DNA of 64,000 nucleotides from the NCBI GenBank assembly GCA_019635875.1, contig JAHBYP010000004.1, positions 388,001 through 452,000 of the forward strand. The letters are read 5' to 3'. The translations under genes and the position numbers were made by a program. The DNA is from Alphaproteobacteria bacterium. GTDB lineage: Bacteria > Pseudomonadota > Alphaproteobacteria > Reyranellales > Reyranellaceae. Shown here piece by piece: positions 27,303 through 35,902 of this stretch (positions are counted from its first letter, which is position 1; the number at the start of each line of letters is the position of its first letter). The notes beneath the pieces are model-generated. The model worked only from the letters and a program-made list of their open reading frames with translations. It was not told the origin of the DNA and did not search any database.

Positions 27303-28408
27303 TGGCGCGCAAGCCGGAGAAGTTCGACCAGGCGCCGCCTTGGCCGCTGCCGCGTACCAACGCGCGGCTGGTCGGCCATGACGAGGCCGAGCGCGCGCTG
27401 CTCGATTCGTTCATTTCCGGCAAGCTGCCGCATGCCTGGCTGATCTCCGGCCCGCGCGGCATCGGCAAGGCGACGCTGGCGCACCGCTTCGCCCGCTTCC
27501 TGCTGGCGGGCGAGCATGGCGGCGGGCTGTTCGGCGGCGCGCCGACCTCCCTCGAGGTCGACATGCGCGCCCCGGCCGCGCAGCGACTGATCGCCGGTGG
27601 CCACGCGGACATGCGGACGGTCGAGATCGGCTACAACGAGAACACCGGACGCAAGCGCACCGAGATCGTCATCGGCAACGTGCGCGACCTCGGCTCGTTC
27701 ATGCGGCTGACCCCGGCCGAGGGCGGCTGGCGCGTCGCGGTGATCGACGCCGCGGACGAAATGAACCGGGCCGCGACCAACGCCGTGCTGAAGCTGCTCG
27801 AGGAGCCACCGCCGCGTTCCGTGCTGCTGCTGGTAGCGCATGCGCCGGGTGGCCTGCTGCCGACGGTGCGCTCGCGCTGCCGTCGGCTGATGCTGAAGGC
27901 GCTGCCAGAGGACACCGTCGTCGAGCTGCTCGGCCAGTATATGCCGGCGCTGCCGGCCGATGAATCCATAGCGCTGGCGCGGCTGTCCGACGGCAGCATC
28001 GGCCGCGCGCTGGAGTTCGCCGACGCCGGCGGGCTGAAGCTCTACGGCGATCTTTTCGGCCTGCTCGACGGCTTGCCGAGGCTCGACGCTGCTGCCCTGC
28101 ATGCCTTCGCCGAGCGCGTCGGCCGCCGCGGAGACGATGGCGAGCGCGATTTCCGCACCGTCGCCTTCCTGCTCGACTGGTGGCTCAAGACCCTGGTGCG
28201 CCAGGGCGCCGTGGGCGAGGCGCCGGCAAGCCTGCTGGCGGGGGAAGCGCCACTGCGTCTGCGCTTGCTGCAAGGCGCCGGCCTTGATCGCTGGATGCAG
28301 GTATGGGAGAAGGTCGCGCACCTGTTCGCCCGCGCGGATGCAGTGAATCTCGACCGTAAGCAGGTCGTCCTCGGCAGCCTGTTCGCCTTCCAGTCGGCGA
28401 TCCGCTGA
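27302..28408 (+). CDS. holB: DNA polymerase III subunit delta' (clamp loader)
   Basis: A 368-residue AAA+ protein. HAWLISGPRGIGKATLAHRFARFLL near residues 41-65 is the degenerate Walker A region, and the VIDAADEMNRAATNAVLKLLEEPP stretch near 147-170 is the sensor region typical of delta'. SRCRRL near 194 resembles the SRC motif. It belongs to the clamp-loader complex that puts the sliding clamp on DNA. ATG 27302 shares a base with the tmk stop, and metG follows after 32 bases. This gene order is common in alphaproteobacteria. Confidence 0.95.
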   Translation: MARKPEKFDQAPPWPLPRTNARLVGHDEAERALLDSFISGKLPHAWLISGPRGIGKATLAHRFARFLLAGEHGGGLFGGAPTSLEVDMRAPAAQRLIAGGHADMRTVEIGYNENTGRKRTEIVIGNVRDLGSFMRLTPAEGGWRVAVIDAADEMNRAATNAVLKLLEEPPPRSVLLLVAHAPGGLLPTVRSRCRRLMLKALPEDTVVELLGQYMPALPADESIALARLSDGSIGRALEFADAGGLKLYGDLFGLLDGLPRLDAAALHAFAERVGRRGDDGERDFRTVAFLLDWWLKTLVRQGAVGEAPASLLAGEAPLRLRLLQGAGLDRWMQVWEKVAHLFARADAVNLDRKQVVLGSLFAFQSAIR

Positions 28409-28440
28409 TCGCGCGCCGGACAGGCGAAAGCAGGCGGAGC

Positions 28441-30018
28441 ATGAGCGACAACAGGTTCTACATCACGACGCCCATCTACTACGTGAACGACGTGCCGCAC
28501 ATCGGCCACGCCTACACGACTCTTGCGTGCGATGTGATGGCCCGCTTCATGCGTCTCGACGGCAAGGACGTGCGCTTCCTGACCGGCACCGACGAGCACG
28601 GCCAGAAGGTCGAGCAGGCGGCGGCCAATGCCGGGATGGCGCCCCAGGCCTTCACTGACAAGGTGAGCCAGTCCTTCCGCGACCTGATTCCGGCGATGGG
28701 CTACAGCCCCGACAACTTCATCCGCACGACGGAGCCGCGCCACTATGCGGCTTGCCAGGCGCTGTGGAACAGGGTGCTGGCGGCCGGCGACATCTATCTC
28801 GGCAAGTATGCCGGCTGGTACTCGGTGCGCGACGAGGCGTTCTACGCCGAGAGCGAGACCGAGGTCGGTCCGGACGGCAAGCGCCGCGCCACCGCGAGCG
28901 GTGCGGAGGTCGCGTGGGTCGAGGAGCCGAGCTACTTCTTCCGGCTCTCGGCCTGGCAGGACCGGCTGCTGAGGTTCTACGAGGACAACCCGCGCTTCAT
29001 CGCGCCGCAGAGCCGGCGCAACGAGGTGATCAGCTTCGTGAAAGGCGGGTTGCAGGATCTCTCGGTGTCACGCACCACCTTCAAGTGGGGCGTGCCGGTG
29101 CCGAACGATCCGCAGCACATCATGTACGTGTGGTTCGACGCGCTGACGAACTATATCACGGAGTGCGGCTACCCCGACAGCAATGCGCCGAACTGGAAGT
29201 ACTGGCCGGCCGACCTGCATATGGTGGGCAAGGACATCGTGCGCTTCCACACCGTGTACTGGCCGGCCTTCCTGATGTCGGCCGGCGTCGCGCCGCCCAG
29301 CCGCGTCTTCGCGCATGGCTGGTGGACCAACGAGGGCCAGAAGATCTCGAAGTCACTGGGCAACGTGATCGACCCATTGGCCCTGGTGCGTGATTTCGGT
29401 CTCGACCAGACGCGCTACTTCCTGATGCGCGAGGTGCCGTTCGGCAATGACGGCGACCTGCGGCGTGCCTCGATCGTTCAGCGGATGAACGCCGACCTCG
29501 CCAACGACTACGGCAACCTCTGCCAGCGCGTGTTGTCGATTGTCGCCAAGAACTGCGGCGGCGCGGTCCCGGCGAAGGGTCCGCTGACCGACGCCGACAA
29601 GGCGCTGCTCGACAAGGCGCGCGGGGCGCTCGCCGCCGTTCGTGACCGGATCAACGACCAGGCCTTCCATGAGGCACTGGCGGCGATCTGGGACGTGATC
29701 GGTGACGCCAACCGCTATGTCGACACGCAGGCGCCGTGGACGCTGGCGAAGACCGATCCGGTGCGCCGCGATCACGTGCTGTGGGTACTGGCCGAGATCA
29801 TCCGGCGCGTGACCCTGTTGGCGCAGCCCTTCATGCCCGGCTCGACGGCACGCATCCTTGACCAGCTCGCCGTGCCGGCGGACGGCCGTGATTTTGCCGC
29901 CTTCGATCGCGAGATGGTGAGCGGAACCGCGCTGCCGGCGCCGCAGGGCGTATTCCCGCGCTACGTCGATCCGACGGCACCGGCGCAAGCTCCCAGGCAG
30001 GCGCGCAAGAAGGCGTAA
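28441..30018 (+). CDS. metG: Methionyl-tRNA synthetase
   Basis: A 525-residue class I synthetase charging tRNA-Met. The HIGH-type motif is seen as PHIGHAYTTLACDV near residues 15-28 and the KMSKS motif as KISKSLGNVIDP near 301. FLTGTDEHGQKVEQAA and FDALTNYITECGYP are also diagnostic. The length matches the form without the C-terminal dimerisation domain, and no zinc-knuckle Cys set is seen in the connective region. SD GCGGAGC precedes the ATG. The neighbours tmk, holB and TatD fit a housekeeping operon. Confidence 0.97.
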   Translation: MSDNRFYITTPIYYVNDVPHIGHAYTTLACDVMARFMRLDGKDVRFLTGTDEHGQKVEQAAANAGMAPQAFTDKVSQSFRDLIPAMGYSPDNFIRTTEPRHYAACQALWNRVLAAGDIYLGKYAGWYSVRDEAFYAESETEVGPDGKRRATASGAEVAWVEEPSYFFRLSAWQDRLLRFYEDNPRFIAPQSRRNEVISFVKGGLQDLSVSRTTFKWGVPVPNDPQHIMYVWFDALTNYITECGYPDSNAPNWKYWPADLHMVGKDIVRFHTVYWPAFLMSAGVAPPSRVFAHGWWTNEGQKISKSLGNVIDPLALVRDFGLDQTRYFLMREVPFGNDGDLRRASIVQRMNADLANDYGNLCQRVLSIVAKNCGGAVPAKGPLTDADKALLDKARGALAAVRDRINDQAFHEALAAIWDVIGDANRYVDTQAPWTLAKTDPVRRDHVLWVLAEIIRRVTLLAQPFMPGSTARILDQLAVPADGRDFAAFDREMVSGTALPAPQGVFPRYVDPTAPAQAPRQARKKA

Positions 30019-30027
30019 GCGGTGGCC

Positions 30028-30828
30028 ATGCTGGTCGACTCTCACTGCCATCTCGATTTCCCCGAGCTGGCGAACGAACAGGATGCCGTCGTCGCGCGCG
30101 CCCGCGACGCCGGCGTCGGCGCCATGCTGACCATCGGCACGCGACTCGACCGCTTCGAGACCGTGCGTGCCATCGCCGAGCGTCATCCGAACATCTGGTG
30201 CAGTGTCGGGGTACATCCGCACGAGGCCAAGGAGGAGGGGCAGCGTGTCCCCGACCGCCTGGTCGCGCTGGCGCAGCATCCCCGCGTAGTCGGCATCGGC
30301 GAGACCGGGCTCGATTATTTCTACGAGCACAGCCCGCGGCAGGAGCAGGCCGAGAGCTTCCGCGCCCATATCGCGGCGTCGCGGACCACCGGCCTGCCGC
30401 TGATCGTCCACACGCGCGACGCCGACGAGGATACAATCGCGATCCTGCGCGAGGAGCAGGGGCTGGGTGCCTTCCCCGGTCTGATCCACTGCTTCTCCTC
30501 GGGCCGCGCCGTGGCCGACGCAGCGTTGGCGCTGGGGATGTACGTCTCGATCTCCGGCATCGTGACCTTCAAGGCGGCAGAACAGTTGCGCGACATCGTG
30601 CGCGACATCCCCCTCGATCGCCTGCTGGTCGAGACGGACGCGCCCTACCTCGCGCCGATCCCCAGGCGGGGCAAGCGCAACGAGCCGGCCTTCGTGGCGC
30701 ATACCGCCGCCAAGGTCGCCGAGCTCAAGGGCGTCAGCATGGCCGAGCTCTGCGCCGCCACGACCGACAATTTCTTCCGGCTGTTCGGCAAGGCCGACCG
30801 CTCGGCCATCGTCGAGCGTGCCGCGTGA
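30028..30828 (+). CDS. TatD family metal-dependent hydrolase
   Basis: About 266 residues from ATG 30028 (MLVDSHCHLDFPE); a GTG six bases upstream is also possible. The DSHCHLDF motif, GVHPHEAKE near 65, IGETGLDYFY near 94, the PLIVHTRDADED segment near 125, LIHCFSSG near 153 and the ETDAPYLAP segment near 202 are the metal-site signatures. TatD proteins are metal-dependent DNases also linked to quality control and D-aminoacyl-tRNA removal. The copy beside metG/holB/tmk corresponds to YcfH of E. coli. The MBL gene overlaps its stop by four bases. Confidence 0.93.
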   Translation: MLVDSHCHLDFPELANEQDAVVARARDAGVGAMLTIGTRLDRFETVRAIAERHPNIWCSVGVHPHEAKEEGQRVPDRLVALAQHPRVVGIGETGLDYFYEHSPRQEQAESFRAHIAASRTTGLPLIVHTRDADEDTIAILREEQGLGAFPGLIHCFSSGRAVADAALALGMYVSISGIVTFKAAEQLRDIVRDIPLDRLLVETDAPYLAPIPRRGKRNEPAFVAHTAAKVAELKGVSMAELCAATTDNFFRLFGKADRSAIVERAA

Positions 30829-31604
30829 GGACAAAGGTCACGATCCTCGGCTGCGGCACGTCGGGCGGCGTACCGCGTCCCGGCGGTCCGGGCGGCATGG
30901 GCGCTTGGGGCGCCTGCGATCCCAAGAACCCCAGGAATGTCCGCCGGCGCTGCTCGATCCTGGTGGAGGAGGCGGGCAGGACCATCCTGGTCGACACCTC
31001 GCCCGACCTGCAGCGCCAGCTGATCGACGCGCGCGTCACGCGGCTCGATGCCGTGCTGTGGACACACGACCACGCCGACCAGACGCACGGCATCGACGAC
31101 GTGCGGCCGCTGGCGATCCATCAGGGGCCGATCGATGCCTGGGCGTCGAAGTCGACGCTGGCGTCCCTGCAGTCGCGCTTCGGCTACGCCTTCGCCCAGC
31201 CCGATGTCAGCGTCTATTCGACGCTGTACCGGGCCCACGAGATCGGCGAGGAGCCTTTCAGCGCCGCCGGCGTGCGCGTGGTGCCCTTCGAGATGGACCA
31301 TGGCTCGACCGTCGCGCTGGGCTTCCGCTTCGGCGGCATCGCCTATTGCAACGATGTCGTGCGACTCGACGATCGAGCCTTCGTGGCGCTTGAGGGGGTC
31401 GACACGCTGATCGTCGACGCCATGCGCTATCGGCCGCACCCGACGCACGCGCATCTCGACCTGACCCTGGAATGGATCGCGCGCCTCAAGCCGCGCCGCG
31501 CCGTGCTCACCAACATGCATGTCGACATGGACTATGATGAGGTGAGCCGCGTGACGCCGGCACATGTCGAGCCGGCTTATGACGGGCTTGTGCTTGAGGC
31601 ATGA
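30825..31604 (+). CDS. MBL-fold metallo-hydrolase, PhnP-like
   Basis: A 259-residue metallo-beta-lactamase fold protein starting at GTG 30825, in a GTGA overlap with the TatD gene. It begins KVTILGCGTSGGVPR, the usual N terminus of the group, and has the metal motif THDHADQTHGIDDVRPL near residues 74-90. The standard motif HxHxDH has Gln instead of the last His here. Later metal ligands are in EMDHGSTVALGF and DAMRYRPHPTHAHLD. Relatives are phosphodiesterases (PhnP, cyclic phosphodiesters). The steady linkage to TatD and metG is common in this bacterial class, but its role is unknown. Confidence 0.88.
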   Translation: MRTKVTILGCGTSGGVPRPGGPGGMGAWGACDPKNPRNVRRRCSILVEEAGRTILVDTSPDLQRQLIDARVTRLDAVLWTHDHADQTHGIDDVRPLAIHQGPIDAWASKSTLASLQSRFGYAFAQPDVSVYSTLYRAHEIGEEPFSAAGVRVVPFEMDHGSTVALGFRFGGIAYCNDVVRLDDRAFVALEGVDTLIVDAMRYRPHPTHAHLDLTLEWIARLKPRRAVLTNMHVDMDYDEVSRVTPAHVEPAYDGLVLEA

Positions 31605-31605
31605 T

Positions 31606-32295
31606 GTGCTTGCATTATGGAAAATACTGAGTCTGTTCGCCGCGGGACTGGCCTTGGCTTGGCCGGTCGCAGCCCAGGACGGCGGCCGCTTCAGCGGGCC
31701 GGCGACGACCTTTCGCACCTACTCGCTGGACGAGACCTCGCGCACGCTCATCGATCCTGAGGAGTTGCTGAACCGGCAGTACACGGGACAGACCCCCGAG
31801 AGCCTGCTGGAGCTGATCACGGTGGTCACCGCCGAGGGGTTCGCCCGGATGCGCTCGCGGGCGGTCGACGCCGAGATCGCTATCCCGCTGGGCTGGCACG
31901 CCATCGAGGACAACGAGCGGGTCGCCATCTTCAACCCGCGGCGGACGGTGAGGGTAATTCTGTGGCGGGTCGACCTGGAGTTCGAGGGCGCGGCAGACAT
32001 CGACAAGTTCCTGATCGCCAAAGCGGCGGCGCTGCGGACCCGATTCCCGACCATCAAGGCCAGCATGGAGACGATCTCCACGGGCGAGCGCATCGGACTG
32101 TTCGAGAACGTGCCGCCCAGGCGCGGCGATCGCGAGCAGAGGGTGGTGGCTGATCTGCTGATCCCGAACCCGCGGAATGCCAAGCGCGCGTTCCTGATAA
32201 CGCTCGGCGCGCCGCAATCAGAAGCCGAACTCTATCTGCCGCTTCTTGTTCTGGTTAGGAATGGGATTCAAATAGCTTGGCATAATGACCGGTGA
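31606..32295 (+). CDS. Hypothetical exported protein, 229 aa
   Basis: From GTG 31606, with GAGG six bases upstream and one base after the MBL stop, the protein starts with a signal peptide (VLALWKILSLFAAGLALAWPVAAQ). The mature part is a mixed alpha/beta sequence with segments IPLGWHAIEDNERVAIFNP, VRVILWRVDLEFEG and GIQIAWHND at the end. I do not recognise a family. Position and spacing make it the last gene of the metG-TatD-MBL run. An ATG at 31564 in this frame exists but would place the hydrophobic stretch too far in. An AT-rich stretch follows the stop. Confidence 0.65.
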   Translation: MLALWKILSLFAAGLALAWPVAAQDGGRFSGPATTFRTYSLDETSRTLIDPEELLNRQYTGQTPESLLELITVVTAEGFARMRSRAVDAEIAIPLGWHAIEDNERVAIFNPRRTVRVILWRVDLEFEGAADIDKFLIAKAAALRTRFPTIKASMETISTGERIGLFENVPPRRGDREQRVVADLLIPNPRNAKRAFLITLGAPQSEAELYLPLLVLVRNGIQIAWHNDR

Positions 32296-32450
32296 TACTG
32301 AATTACCTAAGTTCTACTACCTATTACGAAATCATAAAATAACAGAGTTTTCCATAATATATATTATACGCCAACAATAATGAAACACATTAGGATAAGG
32401 CTATACTGTAATGATTCTATTCTCTTAATTTCCGCATCCCCTCGGCACTC
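32296..32450. other. AT-rich non-coding island
   Basis: About 155 bases that are strikingly AT-rich by eye inside an otherwise GC-rich window. It contains a perfect 14-base palindrome ATAATATATATTAT at 32354-32367 and a TATACT word at 32411. No credible ORF is seen. It could be a promoter/UP region for the next gene or a remnant of foreign DNA. Confidence 0.6.
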
Positions 32451-32543
32451 GTAAGCACGCTGACGAGAGCGTATGCTCTCATCAATCCGCACGATCCGGA
32501 CATCCAACCACTGCCGATTGACCAAGCTCAATAGCGCTGACCC

Positions 32544-32948
32544 ATGCTCGCCCTGTTCTTCGAGCGACGGCACAATCTCCTGTTGGTTAGGCTCTCGGAC
32601 CGTCTTGTGTCCGATGACCTCGCGCGGCTGGATACCACCGTCCGTGCCCTGGTGGCCCGTCAGGGATTGTCTCGCGCCTTGGTCGACTTCACCGGTGTGG
32701 ATACCATCGAGATCGACACTGCGGAGTTCGTCAGCCGCAGCCAGCGGGCAGCGATCCTGACCGGCCAGGAACGGGTCTACGTCGCGCCACGTCCCGACCT
32801 GTTCGGCCTGGGCCGGATGTTCTCGACCTATCAGAAGATTGGGGGCAACCGCGAGCCGCTGGTCGTCCGCACCATCGAGGAGGCCTATAAACTGCTGGAA
32901 CTGGTCGATCCTCAGTTCGAGCCGCTGCCAATCTCCGAGAGTCGCTGA
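32544..32948 (+). CDS. STAS/SpoIIAA-like small protein, 134 aa
   Basis: A 134-residue protein with an N-terminal strand pair (LALFFERRHNLLLVRLSDRLVSDDL) and ARLDTTVRALVARQGLSRALVDFTGVDTIEIDTAEF. The rhythm of strand, helix and buried VDFTGV resembles STAS or SpoIIAA-like regulatory domains. The second half (RVYVAPRPDLFGLGRMFSTYQ) also matches that fold's later strand and helix. Assignment is by pattern only. ATG 32544 lies after the AT-rich island, and the mazG start overlaps the stop (TGATG), so the two are co-translated. Role unknown. Confidence 0.6.
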   Translation: MLALFFERRHNLLLVRLSDRLVSDDLARLDTTVRALVARQGLSRALVDFTGVDTIEIDTAEFVSRSQRAAILTGQERVYVAPRPDLFGLGRMFSTYQKIGGNREPLVVRTIEEAYKLLELVDPQFEPLPISESR

Positions 32949-33772
32949 TGGCCACCAAGCCCACGCCTGAAGACCTGCCGGTCGAGCCGATGGACCGGCT
33001 GATCGCCATCATGGCGTGGCTACGCCATCCCGAGCGCGGCTGCCCCTGGGACCGCGAGCAGGATTTTGCCAGCATCGCGCCCTATACCATTGAGGAAGCA
33101 TACGAAGTCGCCGATGCCATCACCCGGCGGGATATGGCCGATCTGCGCGAAGAACTGGGCGATCTGCTGCTGCAGGTGGTCTACCACGCCCGCATGGCCG
33201 AGGAGGCAGGCGCCTTCGCCTTCGCCGACGTCGCCGACGCCATCAGCCGCAAGATGATCGACCGTCATCCCCATGTTTTCGGCTCACAATCCGTGGCCGA
33301 TGCCGCCGCCCAGACGCTCGCCTGGGAAGCCGTCAAGGCGGCCGAGCGCGCCGGCAGGGCCACGCCCGAAGATAGCGTGCTGGACGGCGTGGCGCTCGCC
33401 CTGCCCGCGCTGCTGCGGGCCGAGAAGCTGCAGAAGCGCGCGGCGCGGGTCGGCTTCGACTGGGGAGCGCCGGAACCGGTGATCGACAAGATCGAGGAGG
33501 AGATCGGCGAGCTGCGCGTCGAGATCGCGGCTGGTGCCGCGGCGGAGCGCCTGAGCGACGAGATCGGCGACGTGCTGTTCGCCGTCGCCAACCTGGCGCG
33601 TCATCTGGCGATCGATCCCGAGGCGGCGCTGCGCGCCACCAACGACAAGTTCACCCGCCGCTTCCATCACGTCGAGCGGGCGCTTAGGGCGCAGGGCCGC
33701 TCGCCCGAAGGCGCCAGCCTCGAGGAAATGGAAGCCCTGTGGGTGGAGGCGAAACGCGCCGAACGGCGCTAA
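32948..33772 (+). CDS. mazG: Nucleoside triphosphate pyrophosphohydrolase MazG
   Basis: A 274-residue protein with two MazG domains. The first has RGCPWDREQDFASIAPYTIEEAYEVADAI near residues 28-56 and LREELGDLLLQVVYHARMAEE near 66-86, the EExxE/ExxD magnesium motif. The second has KIEEEIGELRVEI and RLSDEIGDVLFAVANLARHL near 180-218. The enzyme hydrolyses NTPs and dNTPs to monophosphate and PPi, cleaning the nucleotide pool. Length matches the E. coli type. It overlaps the STAS-like gene by one base and ends convergently, overlapping the CYTH gene by four bases. Confidence 0.95.
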   Translation: MATKPTPEDLPVEPMDRLIAIMAWLRHPERGCPWDREQDFASIAPYTIEEAYEVADAITRRDMADLREELGDLLLQVVYHARMAEEAGAFAFADVADAISRKMIDRHPHVFGSQSVADAAAQTLAWEAVKAAERAGRATPEDSVLDGVALALPALLRAEKLQKRAARVGFDWGAPEPVIDKIEEEIGELRVEIAAGAAAERLSDEIGDVLFAVANLARHLAIDPEAALRATNDKFTRRFHHVERALRAQGRSPEGASLEEMEALWVEAKRAERR

Positions 33773-34320
33773 TCGGCCGCCGCTACCGGCGGCGTCGGCC
33801 CCAACGTCAGCCTGAGACGGCGGGCATAGGCGGGATCGGCCAGCTTCTTGGAGCTGAAGCGCTCGTCGCCGCGCTCGACCAGGAACTCGATGTAGGGTGC
33901 AAGTATCGCCGGCGGCGGCGGCGGGTCCTCCCTGCCCTCCGGCATCTCGACCTCCGCGAGGGCGAAATAGGTCCGCCCGTCATCCTTGAAGAAGTCGATG
34001 TCCCAGAGGCAGTCGCCGGCGGGAATGCTGTAGCGAAGCTTCTCCAGTGTCTCCTGTCGCAGCTTCCAGAGCCGCTCGAAGTCGATCGGATCGATCTCGC
34101 GCTCGATCTCGACCATCACGCCGTCGACCGGCCGCTTGTAGGAGAAGATGTGGCTGACTGCATCCTCTCGCTCGAAGCGCCGGATGCGCAGGCCTGCGGT
34201 ATCGAGATAGGCCTGCCGGATCGCCGTGCGCCGGATTGGTGGCTGCGCGGCCGAGAGCGTGTTCTCGAGCGTGCCAATGGGGTCTTGCAGGACGAATTTG
34301 CGTTCGTTCTCAACGGGCAT
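33769..34320 (-). CDS. CYTH-domain triphosphate tunnel protein
   Basis: A 183-residue protein beginning PVENERKFVL, the ExExK motif that starts CYTH/triphosphate tunnel metalloenzymes. Alternating charged strands follow: IRQAYLDT, LRIRRFE, SYKRPVDGVMVEIEREI, WDIDFFKDDGRTYFALAEVEMPEG, and a final ADPAYARRLRLTL. These Glu, Arg and Lys residues line the tunnel that binds triphosphate and metal. Members include class IV adenylate cyclase, thiamine triphosphatase and tripolyphosphatase; for a bacterial single-domain protein tripolyphosphatase activity is most likely, but not shown. Its stop overlaps the mazG stop tail to tail. Confidence 0.88.
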   Translation of the reverse strand: MPVENERKFVLQDPIGTLENTLSAAQPPIRRTAIRQAYLDTAGLRIRRFEREDAVSHIFSYKRPVDGVMVEIEREIDPIDFERLWKLRQETLEKLRYSIPAGDCLWDIDFFKDDGRTYFALAEVEMPEGREDPPPPPAILAPYIEFLVERGDERFSSKKLADPAYARRLRLTLGPTPPVAAAD

Positions 34321-34382
34321 GGACCGATCCTAGCCATCCGGTTGATTGACAGGCGAAGCACTTGTTGTCGCAGGATCAGTGG

Positions 34383-34694
34383 CTAGTTGGCGCGCATCCT
34401 GCGCTTGATAACGCGCACCAGGGCCCCCAGAAACGGCGCCCGCTCGTATACCAGCGTGCCGCTGTCCCAGTCGTCCAGATGCTTGGTGACAAGTCCCTGG
34501 GGATTGAATCGGACCTCGCTCAGTCCGACGAAGTCGAATGCCCGACGGGCCCACCACGCCAGTGAAGCATCATTTCAGGTAGTCAACATCGCCCGACAGC
34601 GCGCGGTCCCATGATGGCGAAGCGCGGCCGATCGACGATCTCGTACATGTGCTCGAAGACACGCCGAGCGCGCGACTGCCGCGTCGAGACCCAT
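34383..34694 (-). pseudogene. Broken NTF2-like (SnoaL-type) gene
   Basis: On the minus strand, pieces of one NTF2-like protein appear in order but in different frames. RRVFEHMYEIVDRPRFAIMG is in one frame, then DRALSGDVDYLK with an in-frame TGA where Trp is expected, followed by CFTG. AFDFVGLSEVRFNPQG, TKHLDDWDSGTLVYERAP and FLGALVRVIKRRMRAN then run to a TAG in the third frame. An ATG with CAGGAG upstream at 34692-34694 marks the old start. At least two frameshifts and one stop would be needed to disrupt it, so it is inactive unless the sequence has errors. The 445-base gap between its neighbours holds nothing else that I can see. Confidence 0.7.
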
Positions 34695-34765
34695 CGGCGT
34701 CTCCTGTTGCGCAAGCTACGGCCGGCATGGCCTGATGGATCGTCCCCCCACAGCACGGCCCAGCC

Positions 34766-35902
34766 ATGAGCGAGACGCTGGATACCCTTCCGACCCCGGC
34801 CCTGATCCTCGATCGCGCGATCCTGCTGCGCAACACCAGGCGCATGAGCCAGCGGCTGGCGGAAGCCGGCGTCGCCCTGCGCCCGCACGTGAAGACGGCC
34901 AAGTCGCTGGAGGTCGCGCGGCTCGCCACCGAGGGCCATGACGGACGCATCACCGTCTCGACACTGGCCGAGGCGCGCTACTTCGCCTCGGGTGGCTTCA
35001 AGGACATCTTCTACGCCGTAGGCATCGTGCCCTCCAAGCTGCCGGCGATCACCGCCCTGCGCCGCCAAGGCGTGAACCTGCGCGTGGTGACCGACAACCT
35101 GACGGTCGCCCAGGCGATCGCCGAAGCTGGCCGTGCCGGCGATTCGTTCTCGGTCTTCATCGAGATCGACAGCGGCGCCGGCCGCGCCGGCCTGCCCTAT
35201 CCGGACCTGTCGGCGCTGCTCGACATTGCCCGTACGCTGCACGCGGCACCCAATGTCGAGCTCGCCGGCGTCATGACGCATGGCGGCCACTCCTATCATC
35301 AGAACACCGTCGACGGCGTTCGCCGCGCCGCCGAGCAGGAGCGGACAGCCGTGACGGCGGCGGCGAAGATGCTGCGTGACGCTGGCCTGCCCTGTCCGAT
35401 CGTCAGCGCCGGCTCGACGCCCACAGCAATGCACGCCCAGGGCTTCGACGGCATCACCGAGATGCGCCCCGGCGTCTATGTCTTCAACGATCTCGACCAG
35501 GTCGGCATCGGCTCCTGCGGCTCGGGCGACATGGCGCTCTCGGTGGTGGCCTCGGTGATTGGCCACTACCCGCATCGCAACCAGCTGCTGATCGACGCCG
35601 GCGCGCTGGCGCTGTCGAAGGACATCAGCGCCCAGGAGTTCATGCCCAAGGCGGGCTACGGCACGATCAAGGATTCGCCGGTGCCCGAGCTGGCCGTGGT
35701 CGCCTGCTCGCAAGAGCACGGCTTCGTCGGCGCCGAGACCAAGCTGCCCTACGACAAGCTGCCGATCGGCTCGCGCCTGCGCATCATGCCCAATCACGCC
35801 TGCATCACGGCGGCGGCCTATGACCGCTACTACGTCGTCGACAGCGAGCAGGGCGATGGCCGTACCGTCGTGGCGACTTACGACCGGGTCAATGGCTGGT
35901 AG
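34766..35902 (+). CDS. D-threonine aldolase / D-serine dehydratase-like PLP enzyme
   Basis: A 378-residue fold-type III PLP enzyme. The N-terminal alanine-racemase-like barrel has LRPHVKTAKS with the PLP lysine near 43. The HGGHSYH segment near 172, VSAGSTPTAMHAQG near 215 and the RPGVYVFNDLDQV block follow. The C-terminal domain carries IMPNHACIT near 349, whose His and Cys bind the metal in D-threonine aldolase and eukaryotic-type D-serine dehydratase. It would cleave or deaminate D-3-hydroxy amino acids. The next gene starts inside its last codons. Confidence 0.9.
   Translation: MSETLDTLPTPALILDRAILLRNTRRMSQRLAEAGVALRPHVKTAKSLEVARLATEGHDGRITVSTLAEARYFASGGFKDIFYAVGIVPSKLPAITALRRQGVNLRVVTDNLTVAQAIAEAGRAGDSFSVFIEIDSGAGRAGLPYPDLSALLDIARTLHAAPNVELAGVMTHGGHSYHQNTVDGVRRAAEQERTAVTAAAKMLRDAGLPCPIVSAGSTPTAMHAQGFDGITEMRPGVYVFNDLDQVGIGSCGSGDMALSVVASVIGHYPHRNQLLIDAGALALSKDISAQEFMPKAGYGTIKDSPVPELAVVACSQEHGFVGAETKLPYDKLPIGSRLRIMPNHACITAAAYDRYYVVDSEQGDGRTVVATYDRVNGW

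Noticed and set aside
32364..32573. 69-codon minus-strand frame across the AT-rich island
   Set aside because: No SD, mixed composition, and it runs into the start of the plus-strand STAS-like gene.
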